Shown piece after piece: positions 1 through 13,000 of a stretch of 64,000 nt of DNA. Numbering within the stretch: the stretch's first letter is position 1; each line of letters begins with the position of its first letter. The stretch is from Styela clava. Taxonomy: Eukaryota > Chordata > Ascidiacea > Stolidobranchia > Styelidae. Location: assembly GCF_964204865.1 (NCBI RefSeq), contig NC_135252.1, positions 18,249,383-18,313,382 on the forward strand, read 5' to 3'. A program made the position numbers and the translations under genes. The notes below the pieces were generated by a model. That model worked only from the letters and a program-made list of their open reading frames with translations. It was not told where the DNA came from and ran no database searches.

Positions 1-853
1 TGATGGCATCAACAACAATATTGGAAATATTTAAATTCTATTATTTTACCTTCAGTCGAAAAGCTAATCAAATAAAAGTTTAGTGCAAACCATTATTACT
101 CATTATAAGAGTCATTATACATAGTGTTTAATTTACAAAATATCGTCAGAGTAATTTTTAGGGTGTGCCTGAGTTCGCGGACTATTTATTTATTTGTCTA
201 CTCTACAGAAACAAAATTAGTTTATTATTGGAATATGAGAAATGACTATTCACAAGGGCAAAATATATGTATTTTATCGACCCAAAATATTTAATTTTCA
301 AAAATATATCGGTTTCATTGAGTGGTCACCTCTGCATGCTATTTGTGGGCAAAGAATCGTATGAAACGATTAATTTTTTACAATAACAGAATTATTGAAC
401 AGGTTTTCGTAGTTTGTTGCAGGCGGTATGGGAGAATATGTGGAAAATCTGTATTTGGGATACACGAACTTTGTGGTCTTTACAAAAGTAAACCATCTAT
501 GTCTGCTGTATTTGTAGCCGCTTTGAACATTCACTACCATATATTTTTACAAAGGCATCACACCTTTACGTTGCACTGGTCTTTGCGCGATACATGGCAT
601 TTTCAGTTATCATGGTTTCATATCAACATGCAAAATCTCTTGCTTGACTTTAATTGTTCGTCAATTCACTACCAATAGCCACAAAAATGTTCAAGAGACC
701 ATATCAGTTCCATTATTATCACCAGCATATTCCTCACGTTGCGAGCGATCAGCTGCTACGGATCTTTGTGACATAACAGATAGATTATAACCTATAGTAG
801 GTTTTCATGAATGGCGAACGGATCTGAATGTATCGTTATGCGAATGTTACATG
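1..853. other. non-coding stretch, no gene seen
   Basis: AT-rich sequence with no open frame that resembles a known protein and no convincing exon with splice borders. The longest open frame (322-678, plus) has no recognisable domain and a composition typical of chance. Confidence 0.5.
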
Positions 854-861
854 TTGTAGAG

Positions 862-1163
862 TAGGGCTACTCAACTATTTTTATCAAAGGTCCGTGCACA
901 AACTTTTAAAATCACCAGGGTCAGAATACATATAAGTTAATGTTCACCACCATGTCTAAAAATCAGTGAAAAATGTATAAAGAAGCTACTAGACTACAGT
1001 TTTTATGCCGGCAATGACATCTTTTTGATCAGTGAGTGAGTCGATGCTCTGAGCCACTGCGGTTTAACGAAAAATGCTTTACATCACAAGAAGTAGCCGC
1101 GGTCCAAGTTTAGCACTCGAAAGATTCGGATTCGGAACGCGGTCCGCCAGTTGAGTAGCCCTG
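862..1163. mobile_element. hAT-type MITE, 302 bp
   Basis: Inverted ends read AGGGCTACTCAACT on the left and the exact reverse complement on the right. The element is flanked by a perfect 8-bp direct repeat, ttgtagag (854-861 and 1164-1171). Eight-bp duplications and this type of end are the hallmark of the hAT superfamily. There is no room for a transposase, so it is non-autonomous. Confidence 0.85.
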
Positions 1164-1171
1164 TTGTAGAG

Positions 1172-2224
1172 CGTAGACGAAAGGCTTGAATGTACGATTC
1201 ATCTACTTTACAATTGTGATAAGACATTCCTTATGCTCCTAATCGAAAGAGCAGGATGGCGATGGTTTATAAACTGGACACAGTGTAACGCGAGAAATCG
1301 TAGTTTGCACTGAACCAGCGGTCCCAACTATTTTCACTCATGGGCCAATTTCATACAAATATCAGGCTTCCAATGTACCCAACTACGAACATGGAATGAT
1401 ATAGTATAATTCAATATACGGGGATTACCAGAAACACTTAAAAACCCCGGTTCCAAACAGACCACCCAACCTTTGCCGGGACTTTACTATTGCAGTAATT
1501 GATATCAGTGGGTCAGATTATCCCACAGTTACTCACAATTTAATCAATCTATGACTAACACTCCAAACAAAGGCTAAATAAAACATGAAAATCATCCACT
1601 TACGAATCAAAAAGTCCGAAACTCATTGACAGACGTCAGCTCCCCAACAACCGCAGAACAAATAGAGCGATGCGTGGCAAATTGATAGTTGCCAGATTGA
1701 GGATCGGCATAAACAACCAAGTTTGGTCATTTGAAGTATGTTTGGGGCTACTATATTATAAAGAATGGAAACTATACATTCAAATCATCTCTAGTTTTGG
1801 ACAATAAATCGGTCCATCGAATCCAATCCAAAGCTTCTGCGTTTATAGAATCGCACGATATTGCAAGGCTGGCATTAATGTATATATATATATATATATA
1901 TGTATAGCATCAACAAAATGATAAAAATGTGAAAGAGCATATGTTTCATTTCCAATTGTCTATCTTCGAATGTATGTTTCTTTGCTAATGGCATACCGGT
2001 GATTCAAATGAACCGTCCCTGGCCTTGCGAGTATGGTCACTGAGTTTAGCTGTCTTTTGGATAAAAACTAGTGTAGCGCATATGTTGGATATGGGATTTT
2101 GGGCATTGTTCCAGAGCGAATGTGTGAAGACCCCTGGGGCGCCGGGTATGATGCGGGTGGATATTCTTTATTGATCGATCATTTTCCCCGTAGCTGAACT
2201 AATTGAAAAAGAAGCAAAACTTTT
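1172..2224. other. non-coding stretch, no gene seen
   Basis: No coding region is supported. It contains a (TA)n microsatellite at about 1880-1902 and ends at the gypsy insertion site. The piece near 1314-1350 resembles the end of another hAT-like repeat but has no partner end. Confidence 0.45.
1880..1902. repeat. (TA)n microsatellite
   Basis: Uninterrupted alternation of T and A over about 22 bases. Confidence 0.9.
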
Positions 2225-2229
2225 GTCAG

Positions 2230-2507
2230 TGTTATAGTTCTCCTTGTTGATGGCAACTATAATTATTATTATTGAGGCACCTTACTTCCCAACCATTCAC
2301 ACCAACAATCAGCTCATATATTCAAGTATTCACATTTACTTCTAACACAGCACAGCATCAAATTTACGTGTTACTCCTAGAACAGCGAAACGAAGACACA
2401 CAGTAAACAAGGTATTCATGCGCCACAACATACATAAAGAAAATAGGGCACGCATGAAAAGTCATTAGAGCATAACAATAATACAATATTATACCTATTG
2501 TATGACA
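2230..2507 (-). repeat. 3' LTR of gypsy element A
   Basis: 278 bp, TG...CA ends on the element strand, no difference seen from the partner LTR at 6867-7144. Immediately inside it lies the polypurine tract of the element (about 2508-2521). Confidence 0.95.
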
Positions 2508-2565
2508 TCCCCCTTTTTTCGATAAATAAAAAAGAACCATTATATGCACATAAAAGGGGTACACT

Positions 2566-5306
2566 CTAATCCCTAAACTTGGCTGGAACTTGTGTAGTTC
2601 TTCCTGACTTGGTTGTCTGAGCTTTTGGTATAAATCCAGTATTTCTATCCATTGTAGGTTGAGGTTCTTTATGTGTCTCTTCTGCCTTTATTTCTTTTTC
2701 CTGATTTTGTACTTCTTCAGGAGTTGTACTGTTCTTTAGATTATTATCAATCACTGGAGCTTGTGTATAATAAAATGGTTTCAATTCAAATTTCTTTTCA
2801 TTATACTTTGACTTATTTGCAGCAATTCTTGGTTTTAGGTGTTCACGAGTTCTCCTATATAATTTCGAATTCAATAGAACTGTGTAGGTTCTTGGCTCTC
2901 TAACAGGATTTGGTATATTTTCAATTTTTCCTGGCTCCCATATTCTTCTTAGATCATTCCACACATATACATCTTCATTTTTCGACAGTGGTCTTCTGTC
3001 AATGGAAGCTTTTCGATCATAAAATTCTTTTTGTTTCACCTGTTTATTTTCATTAATCTCTTGCTGCTTTTCAAGCTCTGTACTTTTCGATTGTAAAGAC
3101 CGTTCATTCATAGGCATAAATGTTCTTGGTCTTCTACCAAATAACAATTCAAATGGTGATGGTGTTTGATAATCAAGTGGTGTGACTCGATAAATCCATA
3201 AGCTTGATTCCAGAGATTTCCCCTCTTCTTTGGCTTTTTTCCATAATGATTTACAAGTGCCAATAGCTCTTTCTGCGAGACTATTTGCTTGGTGATGATA
3301 AGGTGAACTGAAGGTCATTGTAATTCCATTAGCATCACATTTTCCTCTGAACAATTGACTCACATATTGAGATCCAAAATCTGCTAGTATTGTGGAACAT
3401 AAACCATATTCTGCAAGTACATTTGAAAATTGTTCACATACTGATTCAGCTGTCATATCTTGCAGTTTTCTCACAACTGGAAATCTTGAAAAGTAATCCA
3501 CAATCATTAAATACTTCTTGCCTTGGAACTCAAAAATATCTGTTCCAAGTTTTTCCCATGGCCTTGAAGGTAAATCAGGTTTCATCATTGGCATTTATGC
3601 TTGAGCAGAATGATATTTGTTACATAACTCACAACTCTTTACCATGTCAGTTACATTTTTTGTAATTCCAGGCCAAAACACTGATTGTCTAGCCAGCAAT
3701 AAACATTTAGTTTCACCTTGATGTCCACTGTGAAGAGCATTCAAAACTTGTGACCTTAGTTTGCTAGGTACAACTATTCGATTTCCTTTGACAATGAGGC
3801 CATTTTCAAGAACTAAATCACATCGAAAGTTCCAATAGTCCCATAACTCTTGTGGACATTGTTTTCTTTGATCAGGCCAACCCTTGTAAATAATTTCTTT
3901 CAAATAGTTACACACCATGTCTTCATCTGTCGCTTGTTTTATAACTTCCAAATTTATTGGTGGTGCTTCACTTGCCATGAAGTGTATTTTATATTGCTCG
4001 CTATTCTTCTCTTTTTCATTTTCAATCACTCTTGACAACGCATCAGCGACAGGTATTTTTATTCCTTGCTTGTACTTGACTGTGACATCAAATTTTAAAC
4101 ATTTTAGCAATAACCGTTGCAGTCTTGCTGGAGCGTCAACAATATTTTTCTTGAATATTTGTTCTAGTGGAGAGTGATCTGTTTCAACAATAGTCCATAT
4201 AGATAATATTCAAATTTCTCCAGACCATAAGCAACTGCTAAACATTCTCTTTCTATGTTAGAATATCTGCTTTCGGCATCTGTGAGTGCTCTTGATCCCA
4301 TTGCAACTATATTTTCTTCACCATTGCAATCAATTTGTCTAATCCAGGCCCCAAGACCTTTTAAACTTGCATCACATTGCAAAATTGTAGTTGTGTTTGG
4401 GTTAGGGTCATAATATGATAAAATTCTCACTGTACACAGTTCAGCCTTTATTCTATCTAAACCATGTTGATGTTCAGACTCCCAAACAAATTGTACACTT
4501 TTCTTTGTCAATCTTCTCAGCGGTGCTGATAATTCTGCAATTTTCGTTGAAAATCTGTTGAGATATGTTATCATTCCGAGGATGGTGAGCAATTCCTTTG
4601 CATTTTCCGGTGATTTTATATTCTTTATCACTCTCAATTTATCCTCAGATGGTTGTATTCCTTTATCTGACAAAGAATGTCCATAGAATTCAACTTTTCT
4701 CTGCTTGAACTGCAATTTCTCACTATTCAGTCCAATATTATTTTTTCTGCATTCATTCAACATTTTTATGAATGATTTGTCATGTTCTTCTGGTGTTTCA
4801 CCATACACGATTATATCGTCGGCTATACCAGTCACATTGGGGATATTTTGAAATATATCATCTAGCTTCTTCTGGAATATATCCTGGGAAACACATGTGC
4901 CAAATGCGAGTCGCTTAAATCTATGTCTTCCAAAAGGTGTATTGAATGTGCATAGTAGACTTGACTCGTCGTCTAGCTCTACATGCCAAAATCCCTTTTT
5001 TGTATCGACAACAGAGAAATATTTCTTCGCATGCAATTTTGGCAAGATTTCATCGATTGTTCGACTGTAATAATGTTCCCTCTTTATATTTTTATTTAGG
5101 TCCTTTGGGTCTAAGCATAGGCGTACCTTTTGTTTTCCATCACTTGTCTTTGTGACGTTGCACACAATTGAGTTTACCCAGTCAGTAGGCTGTGTAACTG
5201 GTTCTACCACATCATTTGCAATCATATTTTCCAACTCCTTTTTGTACAAAGGTAAAATGTGTACAGGCACTGTTCGAGGTGGATGTACATTCATCTGGTT
5301 GTGCAT
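2566..5306 (-). pseudogene. broken pol (RT, RNase H, integrase) of gypsy element A
   Basis: Three open pieces. 4164-5306 carries reverse transcriptase with the catalytic I-A-D-D-I box and the start of RNase H (CDASLKGLGAW). 3595-4110 carries the end of RNase H and the integrase zinc finger (H, H, C-x-x-C). 2566-3594 carries the integrase core with its D, D and E positions, then a basic C-terminal tail. A frame change near 5290 separates gag-protease from RT, a second near 4195 breaks RNase H, and an in-frame TAA at 3595-3597 splits the integrase. These look like mutations, not programmed frameshifts, because there is no slippery run at the junctions. Confidence 0.9.
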
Positions 5307-6771
5307 TATCTTTTAACTGAATGTGGTATCTATCATGTGGAAAACGACCAATCTTGTCAAAACAATCCTTATATTCATCAAGCAATTGACTTTTCGTGAG
5401 AATTCCTTTCTCAGCAGCTTCTTGACAAGAATTTTCTGTATTACACGGATTCACTTTTTTCTGCTTTCCGCTCTCAATATCATGGATATTTACTGTTATT
5501 ACACCCAATTCTTGCGACTGTTTGCATCCAAGAACTGATGGGCTTCCATTACCTTCAACTATAATGAAATTAATCCACATTGATTTTCCATTGAAAGTAA
5601 CTTTTATCTTTGCTTGTCCAAATGTTTTTATTCTTCCACCGCCATACTTATGTAGTATGCAGCTATTGTCTTTTACATGGAGCTTTATATCCAAGCGTCG
5701 TAAATCATCTCTCGTGATTGTACATATATTTGCTCCTGTATCAATTTTTAGTTTTACATTGAATTTGTCATTCAACTTCACTTGGACAAATATTTTCTCT
5801 TTGACAGGGACTGATCCGCTTCGTGAAATCATACCATTCACTATACTGTGTTGTCTATGCAACTTATTTGAGCTTATGCACCCAATATTCCCTGTTTCGC
5901 CTTCGCTTGATCCACCATCATCAATGTAATGGCTATCAAATTTATCCACTACTTCGTGTAGCTTATGTCTTTCTCTTTGCATTATGCGGCAAACTCTTTT
6001 GAAGTGCCCGATTCGCCCACAGTGATTACATCGTACTCCTGCTGCAGGGCAATCATCATATCTGTAGTGTCTTCCGCCGCATTTTTGACATCTATCTGCA
6101 CTGGACTTATTTTCATCCTTCATGCTTGGCTTACTGTGTCTTTGTTTTCGAAACACTGACTTGTTGTTGGATTGTCTATATGCTGGTTGTCTCTTCATTG
6201 CATGTAAATCATTGGTTGTGTTATTTGTTGTAATAATCTCCATTTGTGCTTTGGTACTTTCCTCTGTTTTAGCAAGATCATAAATTTGTTTGAATGTCAA
6301 CATATTACCCAAAGCAATTGCATCTTTACGCACTTTGTCAGATTTTAAACCAAAAACCAATGTATCTCGTAGTGTTTCATCTACTGCAGTTGTAGCATAA
6401 CCACTTTCATCAATGAGAGATCGTGCTTTTGTGACAAACTCTTCTAGAGATGTGTCACCTTGTTTCAAACTTCGCAATTGAAAACGAGCTAGTATCTGGT
6501 TACTTTGCGGTTTAGTATAAGCTTCAAGCTTTTCCAATACTCTTGCCAACTTCATGTTATCACCCTCCTCTGTCCAAACAGATGTATTGTAAATTTCAAG
6601 ACCTTTATCATTGATCCAGAGTAATAACATTCTCACCTTGTAGGCTTCCGGTTTATCAGCAAGTGGCCCGTCGAAGATAAGGTCGCACTTCTGTTTGAAT
6701 AACTTAAACCGCTTATGCATATTGCCTGCACTCGTCCAGTCCATCTCCGGTGTTTTAAATTTATCCGCCAT
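5212..6771 (-). CDS. gag and protease region of gypsy element A
   Basis: Open frame of 519 residues from an ATG at 6771. The first about 200 residues are a retrotransposon gag (capsid-like) region. Residues 228-261 hold two zinc knuckles; the second is a canonical CX2CX4HX4C, the first has altered spacing. The aspartic protease active site is the D-T-G at 344-346. The frame then enters the linker to reverse transcriptase and goes out of register near 5290, where the continuation lies in another frame overlapping 5212-5306. The last about 35 residues are therefore out-of-frame sequence. The product would be the structural particle protein and the protease that matures it. Confidence 0.9.
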   Translation of the reverse strand: MADKFKTPEMDWTSAGNMHKRFKLFKQKCDLIFDGPLADKPEAYKVRMLLLWINDKGLEIYNTSVWTEEGDNMKLARVLEKLEAYTKPQSNQILARFQLRSLKQGDTSLEEFVTKARSLIDESGYATTAVDETLRDTLVFGLKSDKVRKDAIALGNMLTFKQIYDLAKTEESTKAQMEIITTNNTTNDLHAMKRQPAYRQSNNKSVFRKQRHSKPSMKDENKSSADRCQKCGGRHYRYDDCPAAGVRCNHCGRIGHFKRVCRIMQRERHKLHEVVDKFDSHYIDDGGSSEGETGNIGCISSNKLHRQHSIVNGMISRSGSVPVKEKIFVQVKLNDKFNVKLKIDTGANICTITRDDLRRLDIKLHVKDNSCILHKYGGGRIKTFGQAKIKVTFNGKSMWINFIIVEGNGSPSVLGCKQSQELGVITVNIHDIESGKQKKVNPCNTENSCQEAAEKGILTKSQLLDEYKDCFDKIGRFPHDRYHIQLKDNAQPDECTSTSNSACTHFTFVQKGVGKYDCK

Positions 6772-6866
6772 TATGCTTTGTTAAGGCAAAATAAGCTTAC
6801 CGGTACGAAGTTTTAATCCAGCGTTGGTTTTCACGGAAGTAAATTATAATCCCACTTCTGACACCA

Positions 6867-7144
6867 TGTTATAGTTCTCCTTGTTGATGGCAACTATAAT
6901 TATTATTATTGAGGCACCTTACTTCCCAACCATTCACACCAACAATCAGCTCATATATTCAAGTATTCACATTTACTTCTAACACAGCACAGCATCAAAT
7001 TTACGTGTTACTCCTAGAACAGCGAAACGAAGACACACAGTAAACAAGGTATTCATGCGCCACAACATACATAAAGAAAATAGGGCACGCATGAAAAGTC
7101 ATTAGAGCATAACAATAATACAATATTATACCTATTGTATGACA
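6867..7144 (-). repeat. 5' LTR of gypsy element A
   Basis: 278 bp, same sequence as 2230-2507. The tRNA primer-binding-like site starts directly inside it at about 6866 on the minus strand. Confidence 0.95.
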
Positions 7145-7221
7145 GTCAGAAATCTGGCTGATAGTTATTCGGTAAGTGCAGAGGAATTCTCACTACTGGC
7201 AATGTGAACATTGGTAATATT

Positions 7222-7728
7222 TAGGGTTACCATATTTTTGTGACCTCAATGAGGGACGCTTCCGAAGACCATATCTGTGACTTTATTAACTTTAAATTTA
7301 CCGATTCCACATCAGGGGCCTACATTTAAAACCATCCCGACCGTCTTCGTTGACTATATTGTCATTGACAGTTCATGCGCCGTCTGTCAAAATGTCGGTT
7401 TCGGTTCGAAAAATATAAACGAATTATTACATTAACGTTGAGCACCCCTTTGGCGTACGGGCTTACAAGTAACAAATTGTAGCAGTTATCCGCTAATAAA
7501 GTTAGCGGAAAACTACGAAACGAACAAAATCACGCATTCACCTTCAGTAAGTAGGCTACCGATAAGCTACACAGCAAAAACACTAACGAGAACATGCTTA
7601 TTGGTAATATTTGTGTATTATGCTGACTGAACGCCAAAGCGGAACATTTGGCTTACCGGTCCGGACGCCGTGACAGGACGTTGAAAAGTGGGACCGTACC
7701 GCCTAAAACGGGACGTATGGTAAGCCTA
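7222..7728. mobile_element. hAT-type MITE, 507 bp
   Basis: Ends read tagggttaccat and atggtaagccta, imperfect inverted repeats. The flanks are a perfect 8-bp direct repeat, gtaatatt (7214-7221 and 7729-7736). Size and lack of transposase indicate a non-autonomous hAT copy. Confidence 0.85.
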
Positions 7729-7736
7729 GTAATATT

Positions 7737-9950
7737 TATATTGCTGTTGCAGCTGGACGGTTTGTACAGTCGCCAACAGCTTTCTCGGCCTTTTGTAATA
7801 AATGACATGGATGTGGAGTCGGCTGTATAGGCCGTGGGGTTTGAAAATGATGAGTGGAGTCAATGCTGCAAAACAGTTCAGATTTGATATGTCTGCAAGA
7901 TAAAAAAAAACAAAACGGAATTAAAACATAAGCGTCCAGTTTACCGCGCATTTATACGTCTACATATTGCCCGTGATAGCAATGCTTATACATTGTTGTA
8001 ATTCGAGGCAGCCGTGAAACACCTGCTTGAAAATATTGGTTACGCTCCTGATAGTTCTGTTTGACTGGTGGTTAAAAAACAACAAAAAACTTCTTAAGAA
8101 CAGAATATTTGTATTCAAGATAATTATAATATATATATCTTTGCTACAAACACAGAGATCAACAGAATAACTTCAGAAATAACCAGACTGAAAATAGAAA
8201 GTTGTCAGAAAGTTCATGAAACTCCGTATGGTGTAATCTTATACTATATCATACATCGGGTATCGATGAGGATATCATAAAAGGAAAACGAATATAAAAT
8301 TCAACCTCAAATGATCGGATTAGACTCAATAAAGCTAAATTCGCATAATTATTAACTTTGTAGCTTAGAAGGGGTAAGATTGTTTAGCTATATCAAACAG
8401 GACAGGACTGAAACAACAAACTCGTGCACAGCTTTTCTGATATTACACACAAACTAACATATATGTGCTCTTATCATAGGTTTGTGAATGAACAATGGGC
8501 ATAAATGACGGACATTCAGCTTTATGCTAAATAAGAAAGTTGAAAAGATGAATTAAGTAAAAATATTGGAAAGAAAAAGACTGAAATGGACAAAAAAGCA
8601 AAATCTCATAATATTTAAAATATACCAAAAATGTTTGGTTTGTTGGCTACTTCAAGAAACAAGTAAATAAAATAAAGTAAAATATGTTGAAATGGTGAAA
8701 TAAATCTAAAAGCATGATTAAAAGATAAAAATGGACAGCACTCAATAAAAAATTAAGGTATGATTTTGTATGACTAACTTGGTTCAAATTCTGCAATTTC
8801 ACAGAGATCTATGTGATGAAACTTGAAATAACGAAACCATGATGTATGTATAAGGCTTTCATAGTAAAAATATGAAAGACGCAAAATTCCTATTCACTCC
8901 AAATTAGTCAGTTTTAAATACATTAAAACAATTCAATGATTATTACAAAAATGGACTGATATCTCAGTATTTAAGTTGTTCCTAATTTCATTAAATAAGA
9001 AGATCAAAAGAATAAGCTTGGTACCGTTTTTTTTTTATTAGAAGACTACCTGCACCACACTCATAAGATTTTTACATGAATTATCTCAATTAAAGTTGGC
9101 TTGCTAGTAAGTGGGAATAATCTATGTCTGAATACCTAGTTGGTATTTCGAAATTATGCTCTGCAATTATTTTATATTAGAATGTTCATCAACAAAATAA
9201 TAATGTATGTAAAATATCACAAGTTTTGTCTCGAGATACTAATGCAATATCAGTACATTTTGCCTAAAATCATAAATCAAATTAATTGTTATTTTCTTTT
9301 TTTACTTTCCATGAAATAAATAGCTTCGAAATGTAAAAATAAACATGCTGCTTTTAGAAACATCGATTCAAAAAGTTTGTCGTCGTGCTCCCTACTGAAA
9401 AAAAGTGAATAAATGGACACACAAGACTGATGTTAAAATTACGAAACGTTGAATAAATTGTACATCAAGAAGTTCAAATTATACATGATTGACCATGCCA
9501 TTTTTGAAACTAATACTAGAAATACTAGAATTTTGTATATTAAACTGCCAGTCCTTTCACTCTGTCTACTTTCTACTTCAAATCTGTATATGGCTATAGT
9601 GAAGTCTCTTTCCACGAAATAGCGAATACATTTGATAGCTTTCGTTAGATAATGAACTCATGGTCTAATTTCCTCAGACAAAACAAGATATAATCAAACG
9701 TCGTAGTTAGACTATGATCTGAAAAAAGCTAACAAATAAACCTGCTATTTTGTGGAAAGAGATTATGTTATTCTATTTATCAAACTAATAATAGTTGATA
9801 AAAAGTAAAAACCAAAAATCTTCAAATATATGTAACAATTTTTCATGAGTTTATTCAGAAAATATTTGTAACACATTTGAATATCAATGTTTCTGATCTG
9901 TTTGATGTAAGAAAGTTATTGGAAACCGCCAAATGAGCCTAAAATTTGAT
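7737..9950. other. long non-coding stretch downstream of Shc
   Basis: AT-rich, no supported exon on either strand and no recognised repeat. It lies 3' of the Shc polyadenylation signal and 3' of gypsy element A, so it is intergenic. Confidence 0.5.
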
Positions 9951-9956
9951 TTTATT
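9951..9956 (-). promoter_or_regulatory. polyadenylation signal of Shc
   Basis: AATAAA on the minus strand, 111 bases past the Shc stop codon at 10067-10069. It is the first perfect signal seen after the stop. Confidence 0.6.
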
Positions 9957-10066
9957 GTACAATTTTTGTTCATATAGTAATTTACCGATTCAGCCTATGA
10001 GGCTTGATAAAAAATTCGACACTCATGACAATATATAAGTTGGATGAAGTACGAAAAAAGCGAAAC

Positions 10067-13000
10067 TCATCGTTCAATTTTTCTTATGACAGGTTGTTGT
10101 AGCATCAACATTGAACCAGATGATACAATAGGTAGATTATTATTTCTATGAAACGATATCAAATGACAAACGCTGTCAAACTGGCGGTCTTTAGTTCGAA
10201 CCTAGAAATAAAATAAATCCTTTCAGAGAGCATATTGTTAATAGTAATAAAACTAGTATGGATATTCTGGAGCAGTTTCAACCAAGTCACCTAGGTTTCC
10301 GCAAGTTTACATAGAAGTTCGACTCTTCATTATTATATGTATATTGTTTAACTGTGATCAAATACACAGGCATAATTATTTGCACAGGGGTTCCCCAAGC
10401 CCTCAGGGTTCTGCTCTACCAAAATGGCTGAAAACCACTGTTCGACTAAAGTATTCATGTTAGCAAGTTTTGAACTTGAATTAGTGCACCTGTCTGGGGA
10501 GCTCGGGCTTTGATGAAGCTTGAGTGCGATACCAGCAATTCTAGTGAAATGAAAATATAGAATATTCTATTTGTTAGTTACTTTTTCAAAAAAATTTTTC
10601 AATACTCACCACTCCATTAGGATCAACAAGAAAAAGATGTTTAGTGTGACCATCATGCAAACCACTCAATACAATTTTTCCGGGCGTTGTACTCGATTCA
10701 CGTACTAAGAAATCGCCATCTTCTTTCAAATAAATTTCTGCATCATGTCGACTCAGTTTTCCATGGAACCAAGGTTCATGCTGTAGTGTTCCGATACCAG
10801 ATGACTTATCCAGCATTAAAGTTTTTTCAAATGGTTCTGTAATGAGAAAAAGGTGGTGTGATAAAATATCAGCACCATAGGTACCGGTTAAGATTAAAAT
10901 GATTCAAAACATAATGGCTTGGTGGTTGAAATGCTCGTGTTAAAACCCCATGCCAAGTAGGCTATATTGAATGAACTCGGCAGTGCCAATACAGTCCAAA
11001 ATAAACTAGCTCACTGCTTTTTGAACCCCAATGTCTGCTTGTATGGGGCCTTCTTAAGAGTGAAAAACATATAGAAAGTGTCATATAACAAAACTGATAT
11101 ATCGGCCAACCGGGTTCACATTATTACGAATTTGCAAAGTATGAAGGAGTATATTACATAAACCTAGAAACAACATGTTCGAATAATCGCAACGTACATA
11201 TGTGGTTGTATAATAGGAATTTAAAGAACAGACCACAACACAATTGATGTAAATGATATGGTTTTTCGCAGAAAGTTGGGAATACCAGGTATCATATGTC
11301 CTCGTATGTTCTACAATACTGGGAATTAATACAATACACTAAACAAAAAAAATATTACAATATTCCTGGTGGTAATAAGCCATAAAATCTTATTGATGAT
11401 ATTCCCAGAATTAAAAGTACGGTATTTGAAGAACTTATTCAACAACATCTTGTAATGCAAACTGCAACTAGTCTGCGTTAAGTTTCTAAAAATTTGCAAT
11501 GTTTCACTATTTAAAATGTGCCAATTTAGAATTGTATATCATCAATAGATTTAAGAATATTTCTAATATTTCTAATATTAAGAATTAAATAGTTCTAATA
11601 AAGTTGTTTTATTAGATCTGTAAAATACAAAAAAAATTTTTCACTTCGAAATGAAACTCAGAGTGAGCGAAATACAGCAACAGACTCAGTTTATTTAATA
11701 GCAAATAAGCAATATCCCAAAAAGGGCATATAATACTAGCATAGTGTAATAAGTCACCAAAAATAACTAACAAAGAAAAAGCTATATTGAGTAAATGCTT
11801 GCATATTGCAGTTTAATAAAAAAAAAGTGACTTGAAACAATCCACACACGGCCAGGAAGCAGCTAAGTAAAGGGGGATATAAAACTGATGTTCCGGGAAT
11901 GAAGAACACCAAATTTTCCCAAACATTACAAGGAAACCAATACATGTATCAGGAGAATTACTGAAATAACTTGCAATACAATAATATTGTATGCCAGGCA
12001 AGAGATTGAAGAATGAAGAGACTCACTCATATCAAAAGCATCCATTGAGGAGCTACTTTCATGCCTTGCGGGACGATGATCTTCGATTGATAATGCCGCT
12101 GCTATTGCTAATGCTCCTCCACCTACAGCTGTGAAAAAAATAATACTAATGAATATGAAAAGAATTGATTTGATAGGTGGGACTTCCATTTTACAGGATT
12201 TGCTATTCATTCATTTTGTGAAAATAATGTGGGTTTTTGTTGATATTTAACCGAAGATGTGCAGTCTGGGTTAGTTCAGTTACCAACATTAGAAGTCTGC
12301 AATTAAAATAACGTCGGAGCTCGAAAATAAGACCTTTGACTCCAATACTTATAAAAGCTTGTTAAACTAGGGCTCAAGAGTGAACAGACCTGTATAGGAC
12401 TATGTAACTCGGTAAAGACCCACTGCAATAGCAACTATTTTGATTTTAAAAGAAAGATTGCCTCTGAATTCAAGAAGTAAAATTTTTACATTTGAATAAA
12501 TCTTTTTATATATGTGAGGGCAATCAGGTTCGAAAAAAGATTCTCCTAAACCAAAGCATACGCATATGTAATTCTAATGTCTCCATCTGTTACTTGTATT
12601 AATATAATTGAAAGTAGAAACGAATAAAAATATATTGGAGAAATTGCACTCACATTTTTGTGGAGAGGAAGGTGGTGTAGTTAGATCGATTAAGTTACTT
12701 GGATGTCTTGAAGCACCAGATTGACTCAAATTTGACATTGGATTATTAAAAACTTTCGGCTGAAAAAGAAAATTGGGATTAAAATTTCAAATTGTTGATT
12801 GGGGAGCTTCAAACCTTGTTTTTTTTTACGACAATGAAATAATCTGTACCAATGTTCATCAGACAGTGCTATGGGATATGCTAGTTTATTCCAAATGATA
12901 CTCCATACTTCAGTTCAGCATTGCCTGCCCAGTATATTACACCCAGAATGCCCAAGGTAAAGTCGCTACATGTTAAACCTGTGATGTCAACGTGGTTGAG

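Larger units (their letters stand above)
2230..7144 (-). mobile_element. Ty3/gypsy LTR retrotransposon A (K02A2.6-like)
   Basis: Element of 4,915 bp on the minus strand. Two 278-bp LTRs (2230-2507 and 6867-7144) read as identical and have TG...CA ends. They are flanked by a 5-bp target duplication, gtcag (2225-2229 and 7145-7149). Inside the 5' LTR (6867-7144) the minus strand continues with a primer-binding-like TGGTGTCAGAAGTGGGA. A purine tract (gaaaaaaggggga) abuts the 3' LTR (2230-2507). Domain order is gag, CCHC knuckles, protease, RT, RNase H, integrase, which defines Ty3/gypsy. No env-like frame is present. The coding region is interrupted three times, so this copy is not expected to make a full polyprotein. 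Confidence 0.95.

Noticed and set aside
3390-3665. Plus-strand open frames inside gypsy A and B
   Set aside because: They are antisense shadows of conserved integrase, RT and protease sequence on the minus strand.
5212-5306. Programmed frameshift between gag-protease and RT in gypsy A
   Set aside because: The overlap lacks a slippery heptamer, the shift falls inside the RT N-terminal region and not at a gag/pol boundary, and two other breaks follow, so decay or sequencing error fits better.
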